NCBI GenBank assembly: GCA_037127255.1
Contig: JBANSL010000005.1
Coordinates: forward strand, 79,551,160 to 79,615,159
Length of the DNA stretch: 64,000 nt
Direction: 5' to 3'
DNA from: Persicaria tinctoria
Lineage: Eukaryota; Streptophyta; Magnoliopsida; Caryophyllales; Polygonaceae
Positions 21,680-31,816 of the stretch are shown piece by piece. The notes under the pieces are model-generated. The model saw only the letters and a program-made list of their open reading frames with translations, had not been told where the DNA came from and made no database searches. Position numbers and translations under genes: made by a program. How positions within the stretch are numbered: position 1 is the first letter of the stretch; every line of letters starts with the position of its first letter.

Positions 21680-22030
21680 TGTCGGCCTTCACAAACACCA
21701 AACCCTCACCTTGGCTCATCGAGATCGAGGAAGCCGCACTAATCCCTACTCGACATAACCGACGTCACCGAGGATCCCTGCGCTTGGCGACACTCGCTGC
21801 CAGGATCGCTCCCAGCGAGCGCGGAGCCCAGGCGCCTCGTTCTCGTTCCCGCTCCCGCGTGCTCCAGGCGTCATCGTCCACGTTCTCCAGCGCCAGGCAT
21901 CCGCGCACCTCGCTCCTCGCTCTCGCCCGCCATCACACCCGCTTCCAGCGAGACCCATCCGCGCTCCAGATCCCGCACACCCTGAGGCCTAGACGCCTGT
22001 GTGCCCGAAACCGCGCGCGCCCAGCCCTCA
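21680..22030 (+). other. GC-rich LTR-like stretch
   Basis: A C-rich block with repeated CCAGCG/CGCTCC motifs lies downstream of the Gypsy tail. ORFs open on both strands are explained by GC content. It resembles GC-rich parts of Gypsy LTRs, including the one at 7500-7700, but no repeat partner is in the window. Confidence 0.4.
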
Positions 22031-22607
22031 TTTCTCTCTTTCGCTTCCCTTGTCTTTCTGTCGCTAAATCTGTATTCTTTAGTTGCTGGAATTTTCTAAG
22101 TTTAGAATTTGTCGCTATTTCAGAAACCTAATTACTTGTTTGAATGGTTCCAAATCAGGAGATATCAAAGAGCATTGCAAGATCTTAGCAAATATACTGC
22201 GTGGTTCTTGATCTTGAGCCCACAGACGAAGGATCGGGTATCCCAAACGTATCAGGATCTCTATACTGCAATCTACCACTTCTCCTTATATAAGCCCCGT
22301 CTGAAGGTTCTTCTCCAAATCAGTTTGTGGAACGTTGCATCAAATCCTCCTGGAGAGATCTTCGGCTTGTTTGAAAACATTCCAGAACCTTTACTTCGGT
22401 TACGGTGAGATCTTGGACGAAAAGATACGTTGGAGAGCCGTTGGACTTTGCTCAAACGAATCCCTACAAAATCTCAACAATCTGGCTAACAAATATATAA
22501 TAGAGATAAGACAGAGTTTAAAAACTCTAGGCCCAATCTCGATTCAACTTTAGGCCCAATAAATATTATTCCTTAAAATCGGATTTGCAAGCTCAGTTAA
22601 AAATAGG

Positions 22608-22727
22608 CCCATTAAAAATAGGCCCACCAATATTAAGCCGAGCTTGAAATGTGTGTAACACTTTGATCCCATTAAAAATAGGCCCACCAATATTAAGCCG
22701 AGCTTCAAATGTGTGTAACACTTTGAA
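22608..22727. repeat. 60 bp tandem repeat, two units
   Basis: Units 22608-22667 and 22668-22727 differ at only about two positions and start CCCATTAAAAATAGGCCC. A shorter relative of the unit start (AAAAATAGGCCC) precedes them. Confidence 0.9.
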
Positions 22728-22949
22728 CCAAGCTGTAAGACCTTACTAAAACCTGGAAATCAGGGTTTTAACTTTCATCAATCAAGGCATTAATCTTTGC
22801 TTATAAGGTCTTATTATCAAGGTGGAGTTAACATATAATTACACATTTTAGGAATGAAAAGGGAGAGGACGTGAAGATGGTGTCGATATACATGCCCAAG
22901 GATGACATGGACAAGTTTGCCAACACACTTGATAGCTTGTTACAATAGC

Positions 22950-23204
22950 AAGGATCATGTATTTTGCTCTAATTTTATGCTCAGGCGACAAATAAAATAA
23001 AAGTCGATCATTTGGACAGTACTCAAGCAGATAACATGTACGTAGTGGCGGCCGTAGAATTTCTCGGGGGTTTCCCAAGCGGGCTGGAGAAGGTTAAAAT
23101 AGGTACAAACTTGCGACAAGAGGTGGAATTTCTTGGTTTTCTAAAGGGAAAAAAATCAGTACAAGACAATAGCAAAGAGTACCTTAAAGAGGTCATTTGC
23201 AATC
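22950..23204. other. Downstream flank of the BAHD pseudogene, nothing recognised
   Basis: An ORF reading VAAVEFLGGFPSGLEKVKIG overlaps this stretch but has no family I recognise. It runs into the tandem repeat, so I do not call it a gene. Confidence 0.4.
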
Positions 23205-23615
23205 TCACAAATCCATTTCGATTCTCAAAATCAATTCAATGTTTCAACAAAACCCCCATTTCATATTTCAAACCTCAAATCTCAAACCCTAATATAACAA
23301 ATTTATTTCAATTCTCCAAATCAATTCAATGTTTCAACAAACCCCACAAAACTTATTTCAAACCTCAAATCTCAAACCCTATTCTAACAAATCCATTTCG
23401 ATTCTCCAAATCAATTCAATGTTTCAACAAAACCTCTCCAATTCATATTTTAAATATCAAACCCTAATCTAACAAATTCATTTCTATTTTCTAAATCAAT
23501 TCAATATTTCAACAAAACCCCCTCAATTTATAATTCAAACCACAAATCTCATACCCTAATCCAACAAATCTAATTCAATTCTCCAAATCAATTCAACATT
23601 CTAACAAAATCATAT
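23205..23615. repeat. Minisatellite of about 85-90 bp units, roughly 4.5 copies
   Basis: Units repeat the pattern CAAATCAATTCAATGTTTCA, then AACAAAACCCC, then TTTCAAACCTCAAATCTCAA and ACCCTAATMTAACAAAT. The repeats diverge toward the right. In one frame the first units are open and read as repeats of FSKSIQCFNK. Confidence 0.85.
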
Positions 23616-23962
23616 TAATAAAGTGTATAAACATTCAACAAATCTCAAACTAAGGGGGAACTTACCCTTCTTTCCTCTTTGCAGCAGGTTCAGTAGCACA
23701 CGAGAGGATGAGGTGAATTTAGCCGCCAGGCCCGCCACCCCCGCCTGGCTGTCCCCCGCCAATCGCCTTGCACCGCGCCCCCCACATCGGAGCAAGTGGC
23801 AAGAACCAATAGCGGCGCAGCAGCCTTTCGCCCTCGAGAGTCAGGAGCCTCGCGCTTCTTCTCCCTTCTCTCTCTCTCTCTCACGTACTGTGTAGCCTCC
23901 GTTTTGTTTTATTTATATTTTTTTATGCCCAGAGGGGGGCGCCCGCCCCCCATGCGGACGCC
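23616..23962. other. GC-rich spacer, nothing certain
   Basis: CCGCCA-rich sequence with short ORFs on both strands and a CT-repeat near 23870. A captured 5' UTR or an LTR part are possible. No feature is supported. Confidence 0.35.
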
Positions 23963-23970
23963 CCTGCATG

Positions 23971-25020
23971 CAGAGGCGGAGCCAAGGGGGGGCATGGGGG
24001 AGCACGTGCCCCTCCTCTCACCCGACAAATTAACTAGGTGTATTCTCCTCGTTGCTAGCTTCGTTTTGATATATAATACGCCCTAATCCGACATCTGAGT
24101 AAAAAGTTTTGAATGTTTGAAAATTGTAGGTGTAGTAATCACTTTAATTTTATTTCAATAGACTACAATACTTTTATATTTTACTTAAACTGAGATTCAC
24201 GTATTAAAAATCATCTCGAGAGCTTCGAAATCATAGGTTATATTACTTATTTTGATAATTTGGTAAGAAGTTACGCAAGTTTAATTTTTTTATATCTAGT
24301 TATAAACTATTACATGTTAATGTTAAGAATACAACAAGTTAAATACTGACTCAATGTTTATTTATCGTGTTTTATATCCTTATTTTGTTAGTTTTATTTT
24401 CTTCGACTATTTAATTTATTTCTTTATATTTCTTTAAAATTTTAATTAGGGATGTCATATGATTTGAACAGCTCGAGCTCGACTTGGGATCAGCTCGAAA
24501 AAAGCTCGACGTACTCGAGCTCGTTCACTTACCTAAACAAGCCGAGTTTGAACATGATTTTAAGCTCGGTTGAAAGCTCAGCTCGTTCGATTTAAGTTCG
24601 AATATCTTGAATTTTATGAAATTTCTAAAATTTTCTTTAAGTTAATATGGTTTGACCGAGTAAAAACTGCTTAGAGCTCGAAAAAAGCTCAGTTCGAGCT
24701 CGTTCATTTACTAAAACAAGCCAAGCTTGAACAAAAAAGAATGCTCGTTTAAAAATTAGGCTCGGCTCGGCTCGAGCTCGTTTAACAAATGAATCAAACT
24801 TGAACATGCCAAGCTCGACTCGTTCAGCTCGAATAACACCCACATTTTAATGGAAAAAATAATAGAGTTTTATCATAAATAGAAGTCATGTTATCTTAAA
24901 ATAACATCATTTAATTTATAATTATCATATATAATATAAATCGTTATGCTACTTTAATCTAAAATGACACCGTATATATACAATCGTGATCCCGCTAAAA
25001 AATTTCTGACTCCGTCTATA
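23971..25020. mobile_element. Non-autonomous hAT element, 1050 bp, with 8 bp target duplication
   Basis: The left end is CAGAGGCGGAGCCA. The right end, complemented, is TATAGACGGAGTCA, giving an imperfect terminal inverted repeat (10 of 14). The 8 bp CCTGCATG flanks it exactly at 23963-23970 and 25021-25028, diagnostic of the hAT superfamily. There is no transposase. The interior is AT-rich apart from a GCTCG-rich block at 24444-24842. Confidence 0.9.
24444..24842. mobile_element. GCTCG-rich MITE-like element nested in the hAT
   Basis: The block begins GGATGTCATATGATTTGAAC and, complemented, ends with GGGTGTTATTCGAGCTGAAC, an imperfect inverted repeat. Both arms are rich in GAGCTCG and GTTTAA motifs. 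Such GAGCTCG-rich elements are common non-autonomous DNA transposons in plants. The borders are approximate. Confidence 0.5.
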
Positions 25021-25028
25021 CCTGCATG

Positions 25029-25389
25029 CACGTACATTTTCATCATGATGATCATTGCTATGGGATAAATTTTCACGAATTTTAATTATTCATAAATGAT
25101 TATATATGTCACCTAATTAAATATATTAATGGTGGGGTGATTTTGAAAAGGGTAGGCCTATCAATTTGGTCTTTCGGCTCAAGTTCAAGTCAGCTCATTT
25201 TGAGTTTTTGAAAAATAACTGGTGTATGAACCTTTTACTTTCGAATTAGATTGAACAAAGACTGAAGATCGAAGTGTCAGGTCATTTTGAGTTTTTAAAA
25301 TGTATCGTTAATTTCTCTCTCCTCAATATTGTTTTCATCATGCTAATGTTTTTTTATAGTAGACAAGAAGTAGATTGACAAAGCAATCT
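25029..25389. other. Spacer, nothing recognised
   Basis: AT-rich sequence between the hAT and the Copia element. GTCATTTTGAGTTTTTRAAA recurs (25190 and 25280 regions). No gene is seen. Confidence 0.45.
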
Positions 25390-25394
25390 TGAAG

Positions 25395-25553
25395 TGTTAG
25401 TGCTATTGTAGCTAACTAGAGTGTGATGAGGCTGTGCTTATGAATATTACTCATCTGTAACAAACTTATCAACTGATTCTTGAATGAAGAACACTTTCAC
25501 TCTCATTTCTCTTCATCTCTTCATTTCTTTCTCTGAATTCACTATGATCAACA
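25395..25553 (+). repeat. 5' LTR of Copia element A
   Basis: 159 bp, TGTTAGTGC...ATCAACA. Its last 80 bp are repeated at 33501-33572. The TGAAG target duplication directly precedes it. Confidence 0.85.
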
Positions 25554-25565
25554 TGGTATCAGAGC
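25554..25565 (+). promoter_or_regulatory. Primer-binding site (initiator Met tRNA) of Copia element A
   Basis: TGGTATCAGAGC immediately follows the LTR, the standard plant Copia primer-binding site. Confidence 0.9.
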
Positions 25566-25623
25566 TTAATTGATCATAGATCTTCTTCTTTTCGCAAATT
25601 CTTTGACCCGGTAATCGATTTCC

Positions 25624-26815
25624 ATGGCCAACATAGAAGGATCAGCTGAGCACGATCATCGTCGCCGAGACATGATTTCTGCGACTGATCTCCAAAATCC
25701 TCTGTTCATTCATCCTTCTGAGAATTCAGGGATGATTCTCACAACTATTCAACTCACCGGTGACAATTATAGATGTTGGAGGAAAGCAATCACAAAAGCT
25801 CTTTCTGTCAAGAACAAATTGGGGTTTGTGGAAGGCACCTTGATTGAGTCACCGGAGAACTCTACAATGTGGAATCGCTGTAACAACATGGTGTGTTCTT
25901 GGCTTCTGAACACGGTTTCAAAGGAAATCTATACCACCATTGATGCGTTCGACGCAGCGAGGGAAATGTGGCTTGATCTTGAAGAGAGCTATGGATTTCG
26001 AAATGGTCCACTAATTTTCTCGATCAAGAAAGAGATTCAAGAGTGTTCTTAAGGGAATGCATCTGTGACTGAGTATTTCACGCGATTGAAAGGGCTCCTC
26101 TGCCATCTACAAGTTTCAAAGGAAATCTATACCACCATTGATGCGTTCGACGCAACGAGGGAAATGTGGCTTGATCTTGAAGAGAGCTATGGATTACGAA
26201 ATGGTCCACTAATTTTCTCGATCAAGAAAGAGATCCAAGAGTGTTCTTAAGGGAATGCATCTGTGATTGAGTATTTCACGCGATTGGAAACAACTATCTG
26301 GTTTAGTGGCTCTAATTCACTGCACATGTGGTTGGTGTGAGTGCAATATACAAGCTCAAATTGAACCTCAAGATCGAGAGAATAAACTCTTGCAATTCCT
26401 CATGGGTTTGACAGATGAATACTCAGCCGCTCGTCGTCAATTTCTTCTTACCACTCATCTGCCATCTGCAAGTATGGCACATGATTTGCTATTGCAAGAT
26501 TCTATCGGTTCTAATATGTCAAGTTCAAAGACTACATCTACTGATTCTACTGCTCTCATGGCCCGTCAGGGAGGGTCAAAGAATATAACTGCTGATTCTA
26601 CTAGTAAAGATAGATCCAAGAAGGAAAAATGCAATCATTGCAATGGTAATCACAAGGCTGACATGTGCTGGGAGATGTATGGGTATCCAGAATGGTATTA
26701 CAAGAGCAAAGACAAGCCACAAGTTCCAAGATCATCTGGATCTAGGTCTGAGTTCAAAGCTTTGTCGTCTAAAGGCTCTTATGCAAATAGTGCTTCCTCG
26801 GATTCACCTCTTTAG
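25624..26815 (+). pseudogene. Copia gag of element A, with in-frame tandem duplication
   Basis: The start MANIEGSAEHDHRRRDMISA is followed by the Copia gag block LTGDNYRCWRKAITKALSVK, a WLDLEESYG block and a zinc knuckle CNHCNGNHKADMC (CX2CX4HX4C) near 26630-26668, then WEMYGYPEWYY. A 198 bp stretch (25915-26112) is repeated at 26113-26286, and both copies carry the same TAA after IQECS. A frameshift follows near 26290. The gene cannot make a full Gag. Confidence 0.88.
25915..26286 (+). repeat. 198 bp tandem duplication within gag
   Basis: GTTTCAAAGGAAATCTATAC starts each unit at 25915 and 26113. The units differ at a handful of bases and each includes the TAA stop. The length is a multiple of three, so the frame is kept. 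The unit border lies at CTGCCATCTACAAGT, which recurs as CTGCCATCTGCAAGT near 26459 in the original gag sequence. Confidence 0.9.
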
Positions 26816-26818
26816 GCT

Positions 26819-27548
26819 TTGACAGCTGAGCAACAGAAAATGCTCTTTTCTTGGATCAATGCAATGGAGCAACACAAGGATAAGCTTGCTGAGATAAATT
26901 TTGCAAATACTACTATTTGTTGCAGTGCATTAAATTTTACAAGACTATGGATTTTAGATAGTGGGGCAATAGATCATATTACCTGCAATGCTAAATTTCT
27001 TATCAATTCTAGCTCCACAAATAAATCTACCTCCATTCACCTTCCGGATGGTACCACCAGCCGTATTGATCTTACTGGTGATGTGCATCTTACCTCTACT
27101 TTGTCTGTACATAAAACCTTATTTGTCCTACATTTCAAATTCAATCTTGTGTCCATCAGTAAATTGATTCATGACAGTACCTGTTTTGTGTGTTTTATCT
27201 CCAATAAATGTGTAATCCAGGACCCTATCAGAGGACACTGATTGCAGTTGGTGAAGAATTAGGAGGCCTGTACTATGTGGTGCCACAAGAAAAGTATGGA
27301 GATAGTATTCTGGATGATTTAGAGCAATACCTATCCAATTTAGTCTCTTTTCGTAGACCTACTTGTGCTACAAATACTGTATTACCTATGTTTTTACCTG
27401 TCAAGCATACCAGCCCCACAAACTTGTGGCATTTGAGGCTTGGTCATGCTCCTCATGACAAATTGTTACACATTCCCTCTATTTTTTATGAGTTGAATAA
27501 AGATAAATCTCGTTTTCTATGTTCTGTTTGTCCACTGGCTAGGCATAC
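26819..27548 (+). pseudogene. Copia protease and GAG-pre-integrase of element A
   Basis: The aspartic protease motif is LWILDSGAIDHIT (DSG core) near 26944. It is followed by LPDGTTSRIDLTGDVHL and a KFNLVSISKLIHD block. After a one-base frame change near 27240 the zinc-binding GAG-pre-integrase domain follows (NLWHLRLGHAPHDKLLH, CSVCPLARHT; HHCC-like). The frame is then cut at 27548 by the solo LTR. Confidence 0.85.
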
Positions 27549-30500
27549 TGTAAAGGCTGTAAATTAAAAATCATCATTTTATTATTATTACTAATTTTAT
27601 TTAATTAAATTCGGAACTGTTTGAAATAACCGTCCTCGAGCGATTATTTTATTCGAATTCTTTTTTTAAAAAAAAAGATTCCGGCATGTATTTCTTTTAA
27701 ATGGACTTTTAGTCGGATTTATTTTCGCTTCCGCGTGTTGAACTTTGAAAGTAGGATTCAGTTCTATTACTTGTTTCGACTCGAGAATTTGATCTAAATT
27801 TGATTTAGTCGGGATTTGTCGAGCGATCGGGTTTCGAGTCTATTCCGCTATTTTGAATTCTTTGGCAGGGACCATTTCTTAAATTTGTGTTATTTCTCCT
27901 TTTCCTCTTTGCTCTCTCTCTGAACTGCGATTGGAGTCTGCAGAGCACCATTTCACAGTCTGTATCTTTGTCCCTTCGCTGATCACCCACAACCTCTTCT
28001 CATGTATAAACTCCCCCTTGTCTCATTCTTCTCCATTCACAGAAAAATCCCAAAACCCACAGAAAGAAACCCAAAGGAGCATTCTCTCTCCCCCACTTCT
28101 CTCCTCTGCAAAACCCAGAAAAACGCCCTCTCCGTTATGTCTTTTTTTTTAAACACAAATCTGCAACCCTCCACCAAATCACCATTACAACTCCTCTCCC
28201 TCATAATCTCGCAGCTACAGATCTCCCTTCCTCATCCTCGTTGTTCGTCTTCATCAGCAGCACCACCGTCGAGAGCCTGTTCTTCCTCGTCGTCACCGCT
28301 GCTGTGAGCCACGGAGGGTTCCCTGCTTCGCCACGGCCATAGTCGCACCCGAGCATCTCCATCACATTGTCCTCTTCCTCGAGCAGCAGGCGCGTTTCCA
28401 TCAATTCCGATGTCAGGGAGTCGCTAGAAGTCGCCCAGGAGCAACTCCGGAGCCCCATTAGCGTCGCTTTGAGGTCGGATTTTCGATTCGAATTCATTTG
28501 CTTTCAAACCCCATAAAAACAAGCCTTTATTCGCTTCCACAATTGTCCTAGGTCCATAACGACACTGTCCCTCGCTAATTGAAGTTGGAATCCGCCATTA
28601 CCGCCGGAGTGTTCCCTCGGAGACGCCTCGGTAAATCTCTCCTCTTCCCTTCCTTCTTGCTCTCGCGTCTTCCTTTCTGTAGGGGTTGTGGTCGGAATTG
28701 TACTTCCGTCTGTTTGGGGCCGGTTGGGGTTGAGAACGCCGCCGGCAAGACCCGAATTCCATCTTCTTCCTCCGTTTTCCCGTCGTCGGTTTCAGAACCC
28801 TGTTTGGCTAAGGGAGGGAGACGACTTGTGTTTGTGGAATGGATCATATTCTTTCTTTCTTTCCTTTCTTGGGTCGGGCTTGGAACTGTTGGCCGGGTCT
28901 GGATCTGGATCCACTCCCTCACTTCCGGGTTATAACAATTGGGAGAGGGAGATGGGTCTTTCTTTTATTTTCCGGGTTGTGGGCCTAATTTTCGGGTAAA
29001 GGACTCAAATCCGGATCCTTCCCTTCCCTTTTCATTTTCAGATTCAGTTTGGGCTTCGGGTCTGGGCTTCCTCTTCCAGGTTGAGTATGGGTTGTTGGTT
29101 GCTTTAATGTATTAATTGTGTCATAGTTATTTCTTACATGTTATATAGAGATTATGTTATATGTTAGTATTTATTTAATTATGTGATTATTATTATGGTT
29201 ATGATGATTCTGATTTTATGAAAATACAATTATGAAATTATTTCATATTATGAAATTATTTTAAAAGTGTTATTATTGGGGTAAGTTTTGTGTGATGCTT
29301 TTAGTATGTGATTTTGGGAAATTTGAAATGATTTATTTATAATCATAGTTGATGATTATTTTAGTCGTATATTATACTAAATTATCTAAAAAGGAATTTT
29401 CAAGTTTTGGAAATATTCTTTGAGAATTTGTATTGGAAAACCAAAATGCCGGAATTATTTTAGTAGTATAAACTTGCAAGTTGATTAAAGATTTAATGTT
29501 TATAAATGGGTTTTGGCCAATTATGATTTGAGAAAATGGTTTGAATATGAGTTGACTTAACTTGATATTTAATAATTTGGAAAACTTTGGGAAACGGTTC
29601 TACTATCGATTGGTTTTGAGAATGTTGAGAACTTGGGTTCCGTGTGTATGAATTAATGTTAGTCCGGTGGATTATGGAAATGGCTTGATGATAGGTGTGT
29701 ATTGCTTTCGGATTGCTTTGGACTTGCATTTGGGCTCTTGCTTGTGTTATCCTACTGTTCTGCATCTTCAGGTAAGTTCCCTAGGGGGCTTACTCAGGTT
29801 GGACATTCATGCCTGTTGTTGCATTTTATGTTAGGTGTTGCATATGCATAAAAGCATGCCATGTAGTATCCTGTTAGGTTGCACTAATTGAATGAGCATC
29901 TGCTTACTTTATGCGTTTAAAATAGAACGGCTGTTATCTGTGATAGTCCTAGAGTCTTTGTTAGAGTCATAGGGTAGCCCAGCCTCATCGGGTACCCTGA
30001 GTCAATCGAGTCAATGTTACTATAGCCCAGCACCATCGGGCAAGATTGGTTACTTTATGATGATGTTTATTCCGTGGTCCGTGCACCACCACGATGAATT
30101 GCTATGCTATAGCACCGGCTGGCCAGGCTCTACACTAATGGGAAGGGGTGCAGAGGTAGGAGAGGGATATGCCATTTGGCATTGTCTTGGGCCCTTTACA
30201 GTATTTCTGCACATTATTATGACTAGGAGCATGCTAGTGTGTTTGACTTTCGTACTGCATTAGAGCATCTTTATTAGGTATAGCACATACTATGTGGCCT
30301 CAGCGAGGACTGCCGGTCCCGCATGAGTGGCTCGATTTGACTCCTTTCCCCGTTCTTCTTTTAAAGGTATTTTCTGCAGATTTGAGTGCTCGATGTCTAT
30401 ATGACGGGGTTCCCTTTTTGCGAATCGAAGAACATGGCTAATTCTATAACTCGTTATAAAATGGTAATTACCAACTCATGATTTGGTTTTGACCCGGATC

Positions 30501-30747
30501 TGCCGTGACACTTGTATCTTTACTTTGCTTCCACTTTACTTTCGTTTGAAATAGATTCCGCGAAATAGTCTTAGGACAGGTTAAGGGTACCCAACGGCCC
30601 TTCGAGTTTTTTTAGGGTTTGAAATCCCTCTTTCTACTAGTCTTAAAATGAGTTTGAAACCTCGACCCGTACCTGGATTGCAAGATCCGAACAAGGGGTT
30701 TTATCCCTTGAAACGTAACCCGAAAATCATAATTCTGGGCCGTTACA
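27549..30747. mobile_element. Large solo LTR (3.2 kb) nested in Copia element A
   Basis: The sequence begins TGTAAAGGCTG and ends GGGCCGTTACA (TG...CA) and is flanked by the 5 bp duplication CATAC at 27544-27548 and 30748-30752. No gag or pol sequence is found inside in any frame. The interior has AT-rich parts and a CT-rich part with gene-like 5' UTR features (27890-28320). It also has two related blocks near 29970 and 30020 (TAGCCCAGC, ATCGGG). Size and structure fit a solo LTR of a long-LTR Gypsy lineage, left by LTR-LTR recombination. Confidence 0.8.
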
Positions 30748-30752
30748 CATAC

Positions 30753-31531
30753 AAGATCTAGTTTCACATCAAGTACATCACATGCTGATAAATCATTTAC
30801 TTTGTTACACTGTGACTTTTGGGGCCCTTATGACACTCCTACCTATAATGGCCATCGTTTTTTCTTGACCATTGTTGATGACCATAACAGATGTATTTGG
30901 GCCTACCTCCTCAAACATAAATCTGAAGCCACACCATCTTTGACAGCCTTCATTACCATGATTGAAACTCAGTTCAATGCCTATGTGTGCACTCTCAGAA
31001 CTGACCAAGGGACTGGGTTCTTCAACTCTTCCCTAACCTTCTTTCTTATTCAAAAAGGCATTGTTCATGAGAGCTCCTGCACTCCTACACCTCAGCAAAA
31101 TGGTAGGGTCGAAAGGAAACACAGATATATCCTAGAAACTGCAAGGGCATTGCGTTTTCTTGCATTCTTACCTATTAAATTCTGGGGGGGATTGTGTATT
31201 AACTGCTACCTTTCTTATCAAACGTATTCCTACCCCATTGCTCCACAATAAATCTCCCTATGAGGTACTAAATGATCACTCCCCTACCTATGACAAATTG
31301 ATAGTGTTTGGCTCTCTTTGCTATGTAGCCACTTCTGCAAATGACAGGAAAAAGTTTGATGAAAAATCTAATCCTTGTGTGTTTCTTGGCTACCCCTTTG
31401 GGTTCAAAGGTTATAAAGTCTTTAATCTAACGAGTAACAAAAGTATTATCAACAGAGATTTGCATTTTGTTGAATATCTTTCCATTCTCCAAATCTTATA
31501 CTTCTGGAGATCATACTCCCTCATCTTCTGA
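30753..31531 (+). pseudogene. Copia integrase of element A
   Basis: The catalytic DDE core is recognisable: LLHCDFWGPYDTPTYNGHRF with the first D, RTDQGTGFF with the second D, and QQNGRVERKHRYILETARAL with the E. In place of the usual SDNG the second site reads TDQG. A frameshift caused by a G7 run near 31185 precedes the LLHNKSPYEVLND and VFLGYPFGFKGYKVFNL blocks. The upstream border is the solo LTR. Confidence 0.88.
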
Positions 31532-31816
31532 GGTTGTTTTGCCACCTGTGTCATCTTCTTCTGAGTTTCATTTTGATGATTGCACTCTTGTGGTATGTTC
31601 TTTGCCACCATTTCAGCCAGTGGAAGTTATATCAAGTCCCTCTGTCTCACTAAACCCACCATTAGACTTTAGTCTTTCTCTAGCTATTCTCCATCTCCAG
31701 TACATCCCTCTTTTGATGACATACCAAATATTGTCCCTCCTACCTCTAATCAACCTCCTACTTCTGTTCGATGCTCATATAGAAATGTTGCATCTCTTAC
31801 TTGGCTCAAGGACTAT

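Larger units (their letters stand above)
20359..22845 (+). mobile_element. Nested LTR-retrotransposon insertion inside the BAHD pseudogene
   Basis: The insertion begins TGTGGAATATGC and ends near AATTACACA. Its left 0.5 kb (AGAAGGGGGGTTGAATAGAG, GAGGTTCGGCACAACCGCC) resembles the LTRs of some large plant retrotransposons. The middle (about 20875-22130) is a Gypsy 3' end with a GPITRARAKK tail. The right part (22130-22845) contains a TATATAAGCCCC promoter-like motif and a tandem repeat. I interpret it as an LTR interrupted by a Gypsy fragment. No clean target duplication was found, so borders are approximate. Confidence 0.55.
19579..22949 (+). pseudogene. BAHD acyltransferase (benzyl alcohol O-benzoyltransferase-like), split by an insertion
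   Basis: The second exon starts after a TATATAG acceptor at 19578 and reads QVTRLSCRGFILALRFNHLV. It carries the catalytic HxxxD motif as HLVSD, then GASAPFILPVWQRHFLNSRD, typical of benzoyl-CoA alcohol benzoyltransferases. The structural DFGWG motif is changed to DFRWG (DFRWGKPVYGG). The exon is cut near 20356 and the C-terminal block (FRNEKGEDVKM, MPKDDMDKFANTLDSLL, TAG at 22947-22949) reappears at 22849, so about 2.5 kb is inserted. The first exon, normally about 130-150 residues, is missing. Such enzymes are cytosolic and acylate alcohols using CoA thioesters. This copy cannot be functional. Confidence 0.85.

Noticed and set aside
21679..22131. 150-codon arginine/serine-rich frame
   Set aside because: Lies in GC-rich LTR-like sequence with open frames on both strands; no domain.
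23205..23615. Tandem repeat considered as a CRISPR-like array
   Set aside because: Units are contiguous, diverged and without spacers; the DNA is plant nuclear, so it is a minisatellite.
28575..28935. Overlapping frames of 115-118 codons on both strands
   Set aside because: Inside the solo LTR and due to CT-rich composition; no recognisable protein.
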